From Dermacoccus abyssi (GTDB lineage: Bacteria; Actinomycetota; Actinomycetes; Actinomycetales; Dermatophilaceae): DNA of 64,000 nucleotides. The DNA lies in the NCBI RefSeq assembly GCF_003515945.1, contig NZ_QWLM01000001.1, positions 248,001 to 312,000 on the forward strand. The letters run 5' to 3'. Under the pieces are notes generated by a model. That model ran no database searches. It was given only the letters and a program-made list of their open reading frames with translations, and had not been told where the DNA came from. Each line of letters opens with the position of its first letter. The first letter of the stretch is position 1. The position numbers and the translations under genes are program-made. Of the stretch, positions 16,161-24,717 are shown one piece after another.

Positions 16161-16913
16161 ATGACCCAGCGAACCGCCATCGTCACCGGTGCCGCGCGCG
16201 GCATCGGCGCGGCCGTCGCCCAGCGTCTCGCCTCCGACGGCTTGCAGGTTGCCGTCATCGACCTCGACGAGAGCGCGTGCGCCTCGACGGTCGAGGCCAT
16301 CACGTCCGCTGGCGGCAAGACCATCGCCGTCGGCGCCGACGTCTCCGACGAGGAGAGCGTCAAGAAGGCCGTCCAGCGCGTCGCCGACGAACTGGGCGCC
16401 CCCACCGTCCTCATCAACAACGCGGGCATCCTGCGCGACAACCTGCTGTTCAAGATGAGCGTCGACGACTGGGACATGGTCATGGGCGTTCACCTGCGCG
16501 GCAGCTTCCTCATGGCCCGCGAGACCCAGTCGCACATGACGAAGGAGGGCTTCGGCCGCATCGTCAACCTCTCGTCGAGCTCCGCGCTCGGCAACCGCGG
16601 CCAAGCCAACTACTCGGCCGCCAAGGCCGGTCTGCAGGGCTTCACGAAGACCCTCGCGATCGAACTGGGCAAGTTCGGCGTCACGTGCAACGCGATCGCC
16701 CCGGGCTTCATCGCCACCGACATGACGGCGACCACCGCCGAGCGTGTCGGCGTGCCGTTCGACGACTTCATGAAGGGCGCGGCGGACGCCACGGCCGTCA
16801 AGAAGGTCGGCCGCCCCGACGACATCGCCAACGCGGCGTCGTTCTTCTGCGACGAGCGCTCCGGGTACGTCTCCGGCCAGGTGCTGTACGTCGCCGGCGG
16901 ACCCCTGAACTGA
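16161..16913 (+). CDS. FabG-like 3-oxoacyl reductase (SDR)
   Basis: This 250-residue SDR is close to canonical FabG. It has TGAARGIG at residues 9-16, NNAGILRDNLLFKM, catalytic Ser in LSSSSALGNRGQANYSAAKAG with Tyr and Lys, and PGFIATDMT. It should reduce or oxidise at C3 of an acyl thioester with NAD(P). It differs clearly from the upstream SDR, so the pair is not a recent duplication. GAAAGGA lies before the ATG, and the HtdZ-like gene follows after 11 nt. Confidence 0.9.
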   Translation: MTQRTAIVTGAARGIGAAVAQRLASDGLQVAVIDLDESACASTVEAITSAGGKTIAVGADVSDEESVKKAVQRVADELGAPTVLINNAGILRDNLLFKMSVDDWDMVMGVHLRGSFLMARETQSHMTKEGFGRIVNLSSSSALGNRGQANYSAAKAGLQGFTKTLAIELGKFGVTCNAIAPGFIATDMTATTAERVGVPFDDFMKGAADATAVKKVGRPDDIANAASFFCDERSGYVSGQVLYVAGGPLN

Positions 16914-16924
16914 AGGAGGAGCTC

Positions 16925-17377
16925 ATGCGTACGTTCAACGGACTCGAGGAACTCAAGGCCGCCGTCGGCGAGGAACTCGGCTCGAGCGAGTGGCACGAGG
17001 TCACCCAGACGATGGTCGACCAGTTCGCCGAGGCGACGGGTGACCACCAGTGGATCCACGTCGACCCGGAGAAGGCGAAGGCCGGCCCGTTCGGCACGAC
17101 GATCGCCCACGGCTACCTCACGCTGAGCCTCGTGCCGATGCTGTCTGCCGAGATCTGGTCGATCGAAAACATCTCGATGGCCGTCAACTACGGCTCGAAC
17201 AAGGTGCGTTTCACGCAGCCGGTTCCCGTCGGCTCGCGCGTGCGCGGCACCGCCGTGCTCGACGAGGTCAAGGAGTCGCCCAAGGGCGCCCAGGTGGCCA
17301 TGACGTTCACCGTCGAGATCGAGGGCGAGGAGCGCCCGGCCTGTGTCGCACAGACGCTGTCGGTCATCGTGCCCTGA
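16925..17377 (+). CDS. (R)-specific enoyl-CoA hydratase, HtdZ/Rv0130-like MaoC protein
   Basis: This 150-residue single hot-dog protein has ATGDHQWIHVDPEKA (catalytic Asp and His), GPFGTTIAHGYLTLSL and NYGSNKVRF. The pattern and length fit the NodN-like mycobacterial hydratase Rv0130 very closely. It should hydrate trans-2-enoyl thioesters to (R)-3-hydroxyacyl thioesters. It follows the FabG-like gene by 11 nt with a strong AAGGAGGAG, so the two are co-translated. A terminator hairpin follows at 17396-17436. Confidence 0.92.
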   Translation: MRTFNGLEELKAAVGEELGSSEWHEVTQTMVDQFAEATGDHQWIHVDPEKAKAGPFGTTIAHGYLTLSLVPMLSAEIWSIENISMAVNYGSNKVRFTQPVPVGSRVRGTAVLDEVKESPKGAQVAMTFTVEIEGEERPACVAQTLSVIVP

Positions 17378-17395
17378 CGCGCGTCGCCGCTGACG

Positions 17396-17436
17396 CGAGA
17401 CCCGACACAGAGTCCCTGCTCTGCGGTCGGGCCTCG
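17396..17436 (+). terminator. Terminator of the ligase/SDR/hydratase cluster
   Basis: CGAG-A-CCCGAC pairs with GTCGGG-CCTCG, with an inner ACAGAG/CTCTG stem, 18 nt after the hydratase stop and before TTCGTCTT. Confidence 0.7.
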
Positions 17437-17475
17437 TTCGTCTTCCCCCCGTCCTGTCCGGAAATGAACCGCCCG

Positions 17476-19992
17476 TCAGCGGGCGAAGACGGCGCGGGAG
17501 GCGATGACCTCGCGCATCGTGGCGTGCGCATCGACAACCGAGCGGCGCACCGACGCCGGGAGCTGCTGATCGAGCATCCGGCGCACCTCGACGTCGAGCT
17601 CCTCGCTCGCGAGGGCGGCGGGGAACGCGAGCGAGGCAACGCGGGCGAGGGCGTCCTCCCCCACCCACTCCCGCATGCGCGGGATGTCGCTGACGTAGCG
17701 CTCCACGTACGGCGCGAGAGTGGCCTCGTCGTCGGCCGACCAGAAACCGGAGGCGAGCGCGTTCATCTCGTAGTTGCTGTGAGCCGGCGAATCCTCGCTC
17801 GGCGCTGCCGTGAGCTCCTCCCAGGCCCACACCTTCGTCGCGGCGTCCGGGAACGACACGCGAGCTGTGAGGTAGCCCAGGCGGCCGGACATCGTGTTGT
17901 CGGCGGCGAGCGCCTCGTCGAGATCGTCGATCGTGACGGCGTCGAGCTGCGCGAGGCGGCGCGCCACCCGCCAACGGAACGGAGTGTCACCGTCGAGCCC
18001 GGCGGGCAGGTCTTCCCCCCGGAACCACGGCGTGAGGCGCCCGGCGTCACCCGTACCGGCCAACAGGCGCGCGCCCGCGAGGGTGCGCGGGTCGTGTTCA
18101 CCGTCGGCCTCGGCCAGCATGCGCTCGGCAAGGTCCGCGAGCCCGGCGAGCGCAGCCGGACGCTCGGACCACGGCAGGAAACGACCGACGACTGCGCCCA
18201 GAGCGAGCGAGATGGCGACGTCGAGCACGGGCATCTGCGTCTCGGCCGGAAGCGCGGCCTCGGCTATCGCGAGGATCTGCTCGGGAGCCACCTCGGCGCG
18301 GGCCAGGCCGTGCGCGAGCGCCGTCCAGATCATGGCGCGCGTCGTCGCGTCGTCAATTCCCGGCAGCGCCCCCGCCATGGCCTCGAGGCTCGCGTCGTCG
18401 AACGCCACACCCGCCCACGTGAGGTCACCCGCGTTCGGCACGACGAGTGCAACGCTCTCGCCTCCCGTCGCAGCGGCGATGTTCGGCAGCTTCACGCGCC
18501 CGCTCACGCCGTGCAGATCGTCGGCGGCCACCTCGGCACCCGCCTGGTCGTAGGCGGCGACGCGCACCGTGTGAACACGCGTCGCAGGGCGATCCGGGTC
18601 GGGCGTGATGACGAGTCGGGGGCTCGCGGTCTCGCCCACGTTGTCGCCGTCATGCTCGATCCGCAACGTGTCCATTCCGGCCGTCTCGAGCCACGCCTGC
18701 GCCCATTCGGTGAGGTCGCGTCCCGCCGCCTGCGAGAGTGCCTCGAGGAAGTCCGCGAGGGTGGCGTTCGCGAAGGCGTGACGCTCGAGGTGAGCGCGCA
18801 CCCCGGCGACGAACGCGTCGTCCCCGATGTGGTGGATGAGCTGACGCAGAACGGCCGAGCCCTTGGCGTAGGAGATGCCGTCGAAGTTCTGCAGGGCCGT
18901 GTCCGTGTCGTCGGCGGGTGCCCCCGCGACGGGGTGCGTGGACGGCGAGCGCTCGGCCGCGTATCCCCAGGCCTTGCGGGAGGCTGCGACGTCGACCCAG
19001 GCGTCGTCGAACTCGGTGGCGGCCTCGAGCGTCCGGTTCGCCATGTACTCGGCGAAGGATTCGTTGAGCCACAGGTCGTCCCACCACTGCATCGTGACGA
19101 GATCGCCGAACCACATGTGCGCCATCTCGTGGCTGATCGTGTTGGCGCGCACGAGATGCTCGGTGCGCCCGGCCGCCCCGGTGAAGACGAGCTGGTCGCG
19201 GAACGTGACGCAGCCGGGGTTCTCCATGGCGCCCGCGTTGAACTCGGGCACGAACACCTGGTGGTACTCCCCGAACGGGTACCGGATGCCGAAGAGCGAG
19301 TGGTAGTGGTCGAACGACTGCTTCGTCACCGTGAGCATCTCGGGCGCCTGCGCTTCGAGGTGGTCTCGCAGCGACGCGCGGGCGTGGATGCCGAGGCGGA
19401 TGCCGTCGTGCTCGTCGGTCACCGTGGCGAACGGGCCGGCACAGACGGTGGCGAAGTAGGTGGCCAGTGGCTTCGTCGTCTCGGCCCGCCAGAGCCCGGG
19501 TTCGACCTCACGCATCGCTCCGTTCGCCACGACGCTCCAGCCGCCGGGGGCGCGCACCGTGACGTCGTAGGGCGCCTTGAGGTCGGGCTGGTCGAAACAC
19601 GCGTAGACGCGCGGCGCAGCATCCATGAAGAGGTGACCGTAGACATAGGCCTCGCCGTCCGCCGGGTCCTCGGCACGGTGCAGCCCCTGGCCGTCGCGGC
19701 CGTAGCGCATCGTAGCGGTGACGACGAGTTCGTTGTGTTCGGCGAGATCCGTCAGGTGCAGACGGCGTCCCTCGAGGGCCGACGCGGGCAGCTTGCGGCC
19801 GTTGAGCATCGCCGACTCGAGGCCCACCGGGTCGAGGTCGGCAAACGTCGAGGCACCGTTCTGCGCCGTGAACGTCAGCCGCGTCGTCGAGGCGAACTCT
19901 CGTGGGCCCCGGTCGAGATCCAGCTCGATGTCGTAGTGCTCGGGGCGAACGATCTGCGAGCGCTCGCGGGCTTCGTCACGGGTCAGCGTCAT
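17476..19992 (-). CDS. pepN: Aminopeptidase N (M1 zinc metallopeptidase)
   Basis: This 838-residue M1-family enzyme has the exopeptidase motif GAMEN near residue 254, the zinc site HEMAH (His288, Glu289, His292) and the third ligand Glu in WLNESFAEY. It removes N-terminal residues from peptides in the cytoplasm; no signal peptide is present. The C-terminal ERAP1-like helical domain is complete and ends VIASRAVFAR. The length matches actinobacterial PepN. It is a single gene on the minus strand, and the terminator of the plus-strand hydratase lies between the two. Confidence 0.97.
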   Translation of the reverse strand: MTLTRDEARERSQIVRPEHYDIELDLDRGPREFASTTRLTFTAQNGASTFADLDPVGLESAMLNGRKLPASALEGRRLHLTDLAEHNELVVTATMRYGRDGQGLHRAEDPADGEAYVYGHLFMDAAPRVYACFDQPDLKAPYDVTVRAPGGWSVVANGAMREVEPGLWRAETTKPLATYFATVCAGPFATVTDEHDGIRLGIHARASLRDHLEAQAPEMLTVTKQSFDHYHSLFGIRYPFGEYHQVFVPEFNAGAMENPGCVTFRDQLVFTGAAGRTEHLVRANTISHEMAHMWFGDLVTMQWWDDLWLNESFAEYMANRTLEAATEFDDAWVDVAASRKAWGYAAERSPSTHPVAGAPADDTDTALQNFDGISYAKGSAVLRQLIHHIGDDAFVAGVRAHLERHAFANATLADFLEALSQAAGRDLTEWAQAWLETAGMDTLRIEHDGDNVGETASPRLVITPDPDRPATRVHTVRVAAYDQAGAEVAADDLHGVSGRVKLPNIAAATGGESVALVVPNAGDLTWAGVAFDDASLEAMAGALPGIDDATTRAMIWTALAHGLARAEVAPEQILAIAEAALPAETQMPVLDVAISLALGAVVGRFLPWSERPAALAGLADLAERMLAEADGEHDPRTLAGARLLAGTGDAGRLTPWFRGEDLPAGLDGDTPFRWRVARRLAQLDAVTIDDLDEALAADNTMSGRLGYLTARVSFPDAATKVWAWEELTAAPSEDSPAHSNYEMNALASGFWSADDEATLAPYVERYVSDIPRMREWVGEDALARVASLAFPAALASEELDVEVRRMLDQQLPASVRRSVVDAHATMREVIASRAVFAR

Positions 19993-20093
19993 GGGCTCAT
20001 CCTGCCACCGCGACCGAGTCGTTGAGGGGAGCGCGAACGCGTCGCGACACGCCGAAAGCGGAACGCCTCACGAGCTGGCTCCTCGAACGTCCC

Positions 20094-20561
20094 TTACGAC
20101 GTGAGCGTGACGCGCATCGCGGGGAAGGCCACCTCGGTGAAGCCGGCGCGCTCGTACAAGACGCGGCCCGCCTCGGTGGCCATGAGTTCGGCCCGACCCA
20201 CACCCGTTCCTCTGGCCCACGCCAGCACCGCGTCGAAGGCCTGACGCCCGAAACCGCGCCCGCGGTGGTCGGCAAAAGTACACACATTGCTGATGAGAAC
20301 GTCGCGGCCGTGCGGAACCGCCGGTGAAGGCGCCGCGTCACGGACGGCCCCGACGGCACCTGCAACGACCTCGCCGTCGGCTTCCACGACAAAGAACCCG
20401 TGGTCAGGGCTGTCCAGGCGTTCGGCGAACCAGCGTCGGGCCTCTGGCTGCCAGGCGCGGGTGCCCTCGGCGCCCATGGCGGTGAACATCTCCGCTCGAA
20501 GCGCCACCAACGCGTCAACATCCCGACGCTCCGCGCGTCGGGCCGTTCCTTCGCCGCTCAT
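20094..20561 (-). CDS. GNAT-family N-acetyltransferase
   Basis: This 155-residue protein has the acetyl-CoA pyrophosphate loop RGRGFG (residues 100-105) after the strand ISNVCTF, and an ERAGF motif near the C-terminus. It should transfer an acetyl group from acetyl-CoA to an amine; the substrate is unknown. TACTGT lies 6 nt before the ATG with no Shine-Dalgarno sequence, consistent with a leaderless transcript. It sits alone between htpX and pepN on the same strand. Confidence 0.88.
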   Translation of the reverse strand: MSGEGTARRAERRDVDALVALRAEMFTAMGAEGTRAWQPEARRWFAERLDSPDHGFFVVEADGEVVAGAVGAVRDAAPSPAVPHGRDVLISNVCTFADHRGRGFGRQAFDAVLAWARGTGVGRAELMATEAGRVLYERAGFTEVAFPAMRVTLTS

Positions 20562-20567
20562 GCGATC

Positions 20568-20573
20568 ACAGTA
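20568..20573 (-). promoter_or_regulatory. TACTGT -10 element, leaderless start of GNAT gene
   Basis: TACTGT on the minus strand is followed by the 6-nt spacer GATCGC and the ATG at 20561. Confidence 0.5.
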
Positions 20574-20592
20574 TCGAGGCAGCGCTCGACGC

Positions 20593-21504
20593 TCAGCCCT
20601 GGTGCGGACCGGGCCGGTAGGGCCCGTCGAACCGCTGGGGCATCCGGATGCGCTGGCCGGCCATCTGCTCGAGGCGCTCGATGCGGTCGGCCGTCTTCGG
20701 GTGCGTGGAAAACATTCGCGAGATGTCCTGCGCGCGGAACGGGTTGGCGATGAACGCGTGGCTCGCGTTCTGCAGCTGCGGCGTCGGCGCGAGCGGGGCC
20801 GAGGCGACTCCCGCTTCGAGCTTGGCGAGCGCCGAGGCGAGCGCGAGCGGGTCGCCCGTCAGCTTGGAACCGTCCTCGTCGGCGTCGAACTCACGCGTGC
20901 GGCTGATGGCCATCTGGATGACCGACGCTGCGAGCGGCGCGAGGAACGCCATGAAGAGCATGACGATGGGGTTCGGGCGGTTCTCGCTGCTCGAGCCGCC
21001 GCCGAAGAACATCATCATCTGCGCGACGCTCGTGATGAGGCCGGCGAGGGCTCCGGCGACGGACGATGTGAGGATGTCGCGGTTGTAGACGTGCATGAGC
21101 TCGTGGCCCAGCACACCACGCAGTTCACGCTCGTCGAGCAGGCCGAGGATGCCCTCGGTGCAGCAGACCTTCGCGTTGTTCGGGTTGCGGCCCGTGGCGA
21201 ACGCGTTAGGTGCCTGCGTCGGCGAGATGTACAGCTCGGGCATCGGCTTGCCGGCCTTCGTCGACAGCTCGCGCACGATGCGGTACATCGCGGGCGCCTG
21301 CGTCTCGCTCACCGGGTAGGCCTGCATCGCGCGAATGGCAAGCTTGCCGGAGTTCCAGTACGCGTAGAAGTTCACCGCGAGACCGATGACGGCGAACACA
21401 CCGATGTAGCGGCCGTTGCCGATGACCGCGCCGAGGCCGAGCAGCAGAGCCCAGATGAGCCCGAACAGCGCGGCCGTCTTCAGCCCGTTGAAATGCCTGT
21501 GCAT
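20593..21504 (-). CDS. htpX: HtpX-family membrane zinc metalloprotease
   Basis: This 303-residue M48 protease has membrane helices at about residues 10-28, 32-48, 148-166 and 182-200. The zinc site HELMH is at residues 134-138, and a further Glu ligand lies in SRTREFDADEDG. It degrades misfolded membrane proteins at the cytoplasmic face. The CCTEGILGLL segment and the PQRFDGPYRPGPHQG tail are typical of actinobacterial HtpX. No convincing ribosome site is seen before the ATG. Confidence 0.96.
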   Translation of the reverse strand: MHRHFNGLKTAALFGLIWALLLGLGAVIGNGRYIGVFAVIGLAVNFYAYWNSGKLAIRAMQAYPVSETQAPAMYRIVRELSTKAGKPMPELYISPTQAPNAFATGRNPNNAKVCCTEGILGLLDERELRGVLGHELMHVYNRDILTSSVAGALAGLITSVAQMMMFFGGGSSSENRPNPIVMLFMAFLAPLAASVIQMAISRTREFDADEDGSKLTGDPLALASALAKLEAGVASAPLAPTPQLQNASHAFIANPFRAQDISRMFSTHPKTADRIERLEQMAGQRIRMPQRFDGPYRPGPHQG

Positions 21505-21558
21505 GTCTGGTTCAACGAAGGCTCGGGTGCGGATGTTCCGGCGCGGTCGGCCCCAGAT

Positions 21559-21614
21559 GTGAACTCTGGCCTGATCTGTGACCGGCGCAGGTCACAGACC
21601 GAGCCAAAGATCAC
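21559..21614. repeat. Nested hairpin between nuoN and htpX
   Basis: A 9-bp perfect inner stem TCTGTGACC/GGTCACAGA with a 6-nt loop is enclosed by an imperfect 12-nt outer stem (21559-21570 with 21603-21614). It lies 21 nt after the nuoN stop, so it may terminate the nuo operon. It is less GC-rich than the other terminators in the window. Confidence 0.6.
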
Positions 21615-21634
21615 AGCCTGTGCGGCGGGGCGCG

Positions 21635-23158
21635 TCAGAAGAGGGCGAGGAGGACGTTCGGCGCGAGGCTCGTCGTCACGACGGCGAGCGAGACGAGCGC
21701 GGCGAGCACGCCGTAGACCTTCTTGGGGCGCGGCAAGGGCGTGAGTTCGGGTTCGTTGCCCGACAGCGCCGCCACAGCGGCTGCCTCCTCGGAGACGTCG
21801 TCGTTCTCGGGCGCGGGGGTGGCGACGGGCGCGAACATCGCGGCGATCCAGCGCAGGTACACCGCCACGCCGAGCACGGCGTTGAGCAGAGCGATGACGA
21901 CGAGCCACCACACTCCCCCGGCGACGACCGGCTTGAGCGCCACGATCTTCGCGACGACGCCGATGATGCTCGGCGGCAGCCCGGCCAGGGCGAGAAGGCC
22001 GAGCGCGAGCGTCGCGGCCATCATCGGGCGGGTGCGGAACAGGCCGCGCAGGTCACCGATCGTCGTCTCGTGCTCGCGCGAACGGGCGTCCTCGAGGGCC
22101 GCCAGGACGACGAAGACAGCGAGCGTTCCGATCGTGTAGAGCGCGAGGTAGGCGGCGGCCGCGGTGACGGAACCACCGGCGACGACCGTCATCGGCAGCA
22201 CGACCCAGCCGGCCTGCGCCACCGTCGACCACGCCATGAAGCGCAGCGCGCCGTCCTGACGCCAAGCCATGACGTTGCCGACCGTCATCGACAGGGCCGC
22301 GACGACGGCGAGCGCCGTGAGCGCGGACGAGCCGAGCGACGACGCGGCACGCAGCACGACGAGCATGCCGCCGAGAGCACCGACCTTCGACGTCGTGGCA
22401 AGGAAAGCCGCGACCCAGGAGCCCGAGCCCTCGAACGCCTCCGGCGTCCACGCGTGGAACGGAGCGAGGGAGAGCTTGAAGCCGACACCCGCGATGACGA
22501 GCATCATCGCGAGGACGACGAGGGGCTTGCGGGCCGGGTCGGCGAAGGCGTCGAGCACCTGGTCGCCGGTCATCGACGCCGTACCCGTGGCCGCGAACCA
22601 CACGGCCGCGCCGAGGGCGAGGACGGCGAACGAGACGAGGGCCGTCACGAGCAAGGTGAGGGCGCCGTGAGCGGCCTGCCGGCCCCCACGCAGAGCGACG
22701 AGCGCGACGCTGGGAATCGTGGCGAGCTCGATGAGCACGAGCCAGGAGCCGAGATCACGGGCCGCCACGACGCCGACGCAGCCGGCCGTCGCGGCGAGCA
22801 CGAGCATCGCCCGCACCGCGGGGTGGCCCTTCGTGCCGGGCATGTCGCTGGTCTTCTCGGCGAGGGCGAGCACCGCGACCACCGCCGCGGAGGCGAGCGC
22901 CAGGCCCTGCAGACCGACGCCGGTCTGGTCGGCCTGCCAGTAGCAGCCGCCCGAGGCGTCGCACAGGCTCGTGCCGTGACCGCCGGTCACGGCACCGACG
23001 ATAAGTGCGCCGAGGCCGCCGAGACACGCCAGGACGGCGAGCACCCACGGGAGGCGGGCTCGCCCGGGCAGAACGACGTCGACGAGGAGCACGAGAAGGG
23101 CACCCACCATCGGCACGACGGCGGGAGCGAGTGCGAGGGCGTCGAAGGAAATCTTCAC
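21635..23158 (-). CDS. nuoN: NADH-quinone oxidoreductase subunit N
   Basis: This 507-residue antiporter-like membrane subunit of complex I has about 14 helices. The proton-antiporter core holds conserved Lys and His/Glu in FKLSLAPFHAWTPEAFEG and a helix with LAGLPPSIIGVVAKI. GTG at 23158 overlaps the nuoM stop by GTGA. An upstream in-frame extension overlaps nuoM and is rejected. It is the last gene of the leftward nuo cluster. Confidence 0.95.
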   Translation of the reverse strand: MKISFDALALAPAVVPMVGALLVLLVDVVLPGRARLPWVLAVLACLGGLGALIVGAVTGGHGTSLCDASGGCYWQADQTGVGLQGLALASAAVVAVLALAEKTSDMPGTKGHPAVRAMLVLAATAGCVGVVAARDLGSWLVLIELATIPSVALVALRGGRQAAHGALTLLVTALVSFAVLALGAAVWFAATGTASMTGDQVLDAFADPARKPLVVLAMMLVIAGVGFKLSLAPFHAWTPEAFEGSGSWVAAFLATTSKVGALGGMLVVLRAASSLGSSALTALAVVAALSMTVGNVMAWRQDGALRFMAWSTVAQAGWVVLPMTVVAGGSVTAAAAYLALYTIGTLAVFVVLAALEDARSREHETTIGDLRGLFRTRPMMAATLALGLLALAGLPPSIIGVVAKIVALKPVVAGGVWWLVVIALLNAVLGVAVYLRWIAAMFAPVATPAPENDDVSEEAAAVAALSGNEPELTPLPRPKKVYGVLAALVSLAVVTTSLAPNVLLALF

Positions 23159-24717
23159 TTGAGGCCTCCGAGCAGCCGCGGCAGGTCGGCGTCCGCCACG
23201 TTCATGAGCAGCGTCGGCGCAACGCCGAGGACGAAGACGGCCGCCACGAGCACTCCGATGGCGAGCCATTCGAGACCGACGACCCGCTCGGTGGCCACAG
23301 AGGCGCTCGCCTCGGCGTGCTCACCGGCTGTGGACGCCGGGGTGGCCCCGTCGCTCGTGCCGAGCGTGGCGTCAGCGGCCTCGGGCGCGCGCTCCCCGGC
23401 CCACACTGCACGCAGCACACGCACGCCGTAGGCCGCAGCGAGAACGGCGCCGAACGCGGCCACTGCCGTCAGGACGTGGAATAGGGCGCCCGGGCGGTGC
23501 GGAGCACCCCAGGCAGCGAACAGCGCGAGAATCTCACCCCAGAAGCCGGCGAGACCGGGCAGGCCGATGGCTGCGGCGGTGCCGACGACGAGGGCGAAAC
23601 CGAGCCGCGGATCGCTGTTACGCAAGCCGACCATCGGTTCGTCGACGTCCACCGCACCGCGACGCGCCTTGAGCGCGCCGACGACGGCGAACAGGAGCGC
23701 GGAGATGACGCCGTGTGCGATGTTGCCGTACAGCGCAGCCTGCAGACCGATCTGCTGACCGGCTGCGAGCGCAAGCATGACGAAGCCCATGTGCGCGATC
23801 GACGACCACGCCACGAGGCGCTTGAGGTCGCGTTCGACGAGGCAAACGAGCCCCCCGACGACGATGCCGACCACCGCAAGAACCGCGATGACGGGGGCGA
23901 TCGTGCGCCACGCGACGGGCAGCGGCAGGACGACGAGACGGATGAAGCCGTACGTGCCGAGCTTGAGCAGGACAGCAGCCAGGAGCATCGAGCCGGCCGT
24001 CGGGGCGGCCGTGTGAGCCCGCGGCAGCCACGAGTGAACACCGATGAGGGGCACCTTGACGGCGAGGCCGAGCGTGAGCAGCACGCCCGCCGTCATCGCG
24101 ATGGGGAACGGCAGTGCGGCAGCCGCACCACCGGCGAGCCGTTCGAGGTCACTCGTGCCCGCCGAGACAACGAGCAGGAGGATGCCGGCGAGCATGAACA
24201 TCGAGCCGCCGACGGTGTAGAGAACGAACATCCACCCGGCACGACGGCGGTCGGCCGCGGCGTCACCGAAGCGGTCGATGAGCACCCACATCGGCACGAG
24301 AACGACTTCGAAGGCGATGAAGAACGCAACCGCGTCACGGACACTGAACGCCGCGACGGCACCACCGAGAACGACGAGCAGGCAGCCGTAGAACAGCCCG
24401 GGTGTGCCCTTCGGGCGCTGGAGGGAACTGACGGCGACGGCCAGCAGCGTCACGGCCGCCGCGAGGATGACGAGCGGAGCGCTGATGCCGTCGGTGGCCA
24501 GGTGGAGGCGCATTCCGAGGCCGGGCACCCAAGGCTTGTCGATGTGGGCGTCCGTGACGACGGCCGCGACGCACGCGGCGAGGGTGACGACGCTCGCGAG
24601 CACCGCGACGGCCCAGGCGCCGGTGTGACCGACAGGGCGTCCGAGTCGGTCGCCCGCCATGAGGGCGGCACCGACGCCGAGCGGCACCGCCACGGCCGCG
24701 AGCAGAACGAGGCTCAC
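23155..24717 (-). CDS. nuoM: NADH-quinone oxidoreductase subunit M
   Basis: This 520-residue antiporter-like subunit has the key Glu in FIAFEVVLVPMWVLIDRFG, the Lys/His helix KVPLIGVHSWLPRAHTAAP and a further Lys in LLKLGTYGFIR. It forms one of the proton channels in the membrane arm. Two consecutive GTG codons occur at the start; the second overlaps the nuoL stop by GTGA and is preferred. The C-terminal 60 residues contain a low-complexity Ala/Thr/Glu stretch between the last two helices, longer than in most NuoM. Confidence 0.95.
   Translation of the reverse strand: MSLVLLAAVAVPLGVGAALMAGDRLGRPVGHTGAWAVAVLASVVTLAACVAAVVTDAHIDKPWVPGLGMRLHLATDGISAPLVILAAAVTLLAVAVSSLQRPKGTPGLFYGCLLVVLGGAVAAFSVRDAVAFFIAFEVVLVPMWVLIDRFGDAAADRRRAGWMFVLYTVGGSMFMLAGILLLVVSAGTSDLERLAGGAAAALPFPIAMTAGVLLTLGLAVKVPLIGVHSWLPRAHTAAPTAGSMLLAAVLLKLGTYGFIRLVVLPLPVAWRTIAPVIAVLAVVGIVVGGLVCLVERDLKRLVAWSSIAHMGFVMLALAAGQQIGLQAALYGNIAHGVISALLFAVVGALKARRGAVDVDEPMVGLRNSDPRLGFALVVGTAAAIGLPGLAGFWGEILALFAAWGAPHRPGALFHVLTAVAAFGAVLAAAYGVRVLRAVWAGERAPEAADATLGTSDGATPASTAGEHAEASASVATERVVGLEWLAIGVLVAAVFVLGVAPTLLMNVADADLPRLLGGLK

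Noticed and set aside
17050-20025. Open frame of 991 codons antisense to pepN
   Set aside because: The composition is Arg/Gly/Val/Asp-rich without domains, and it lies opposite a complete M1 peptidase. It is an antisense shadow.
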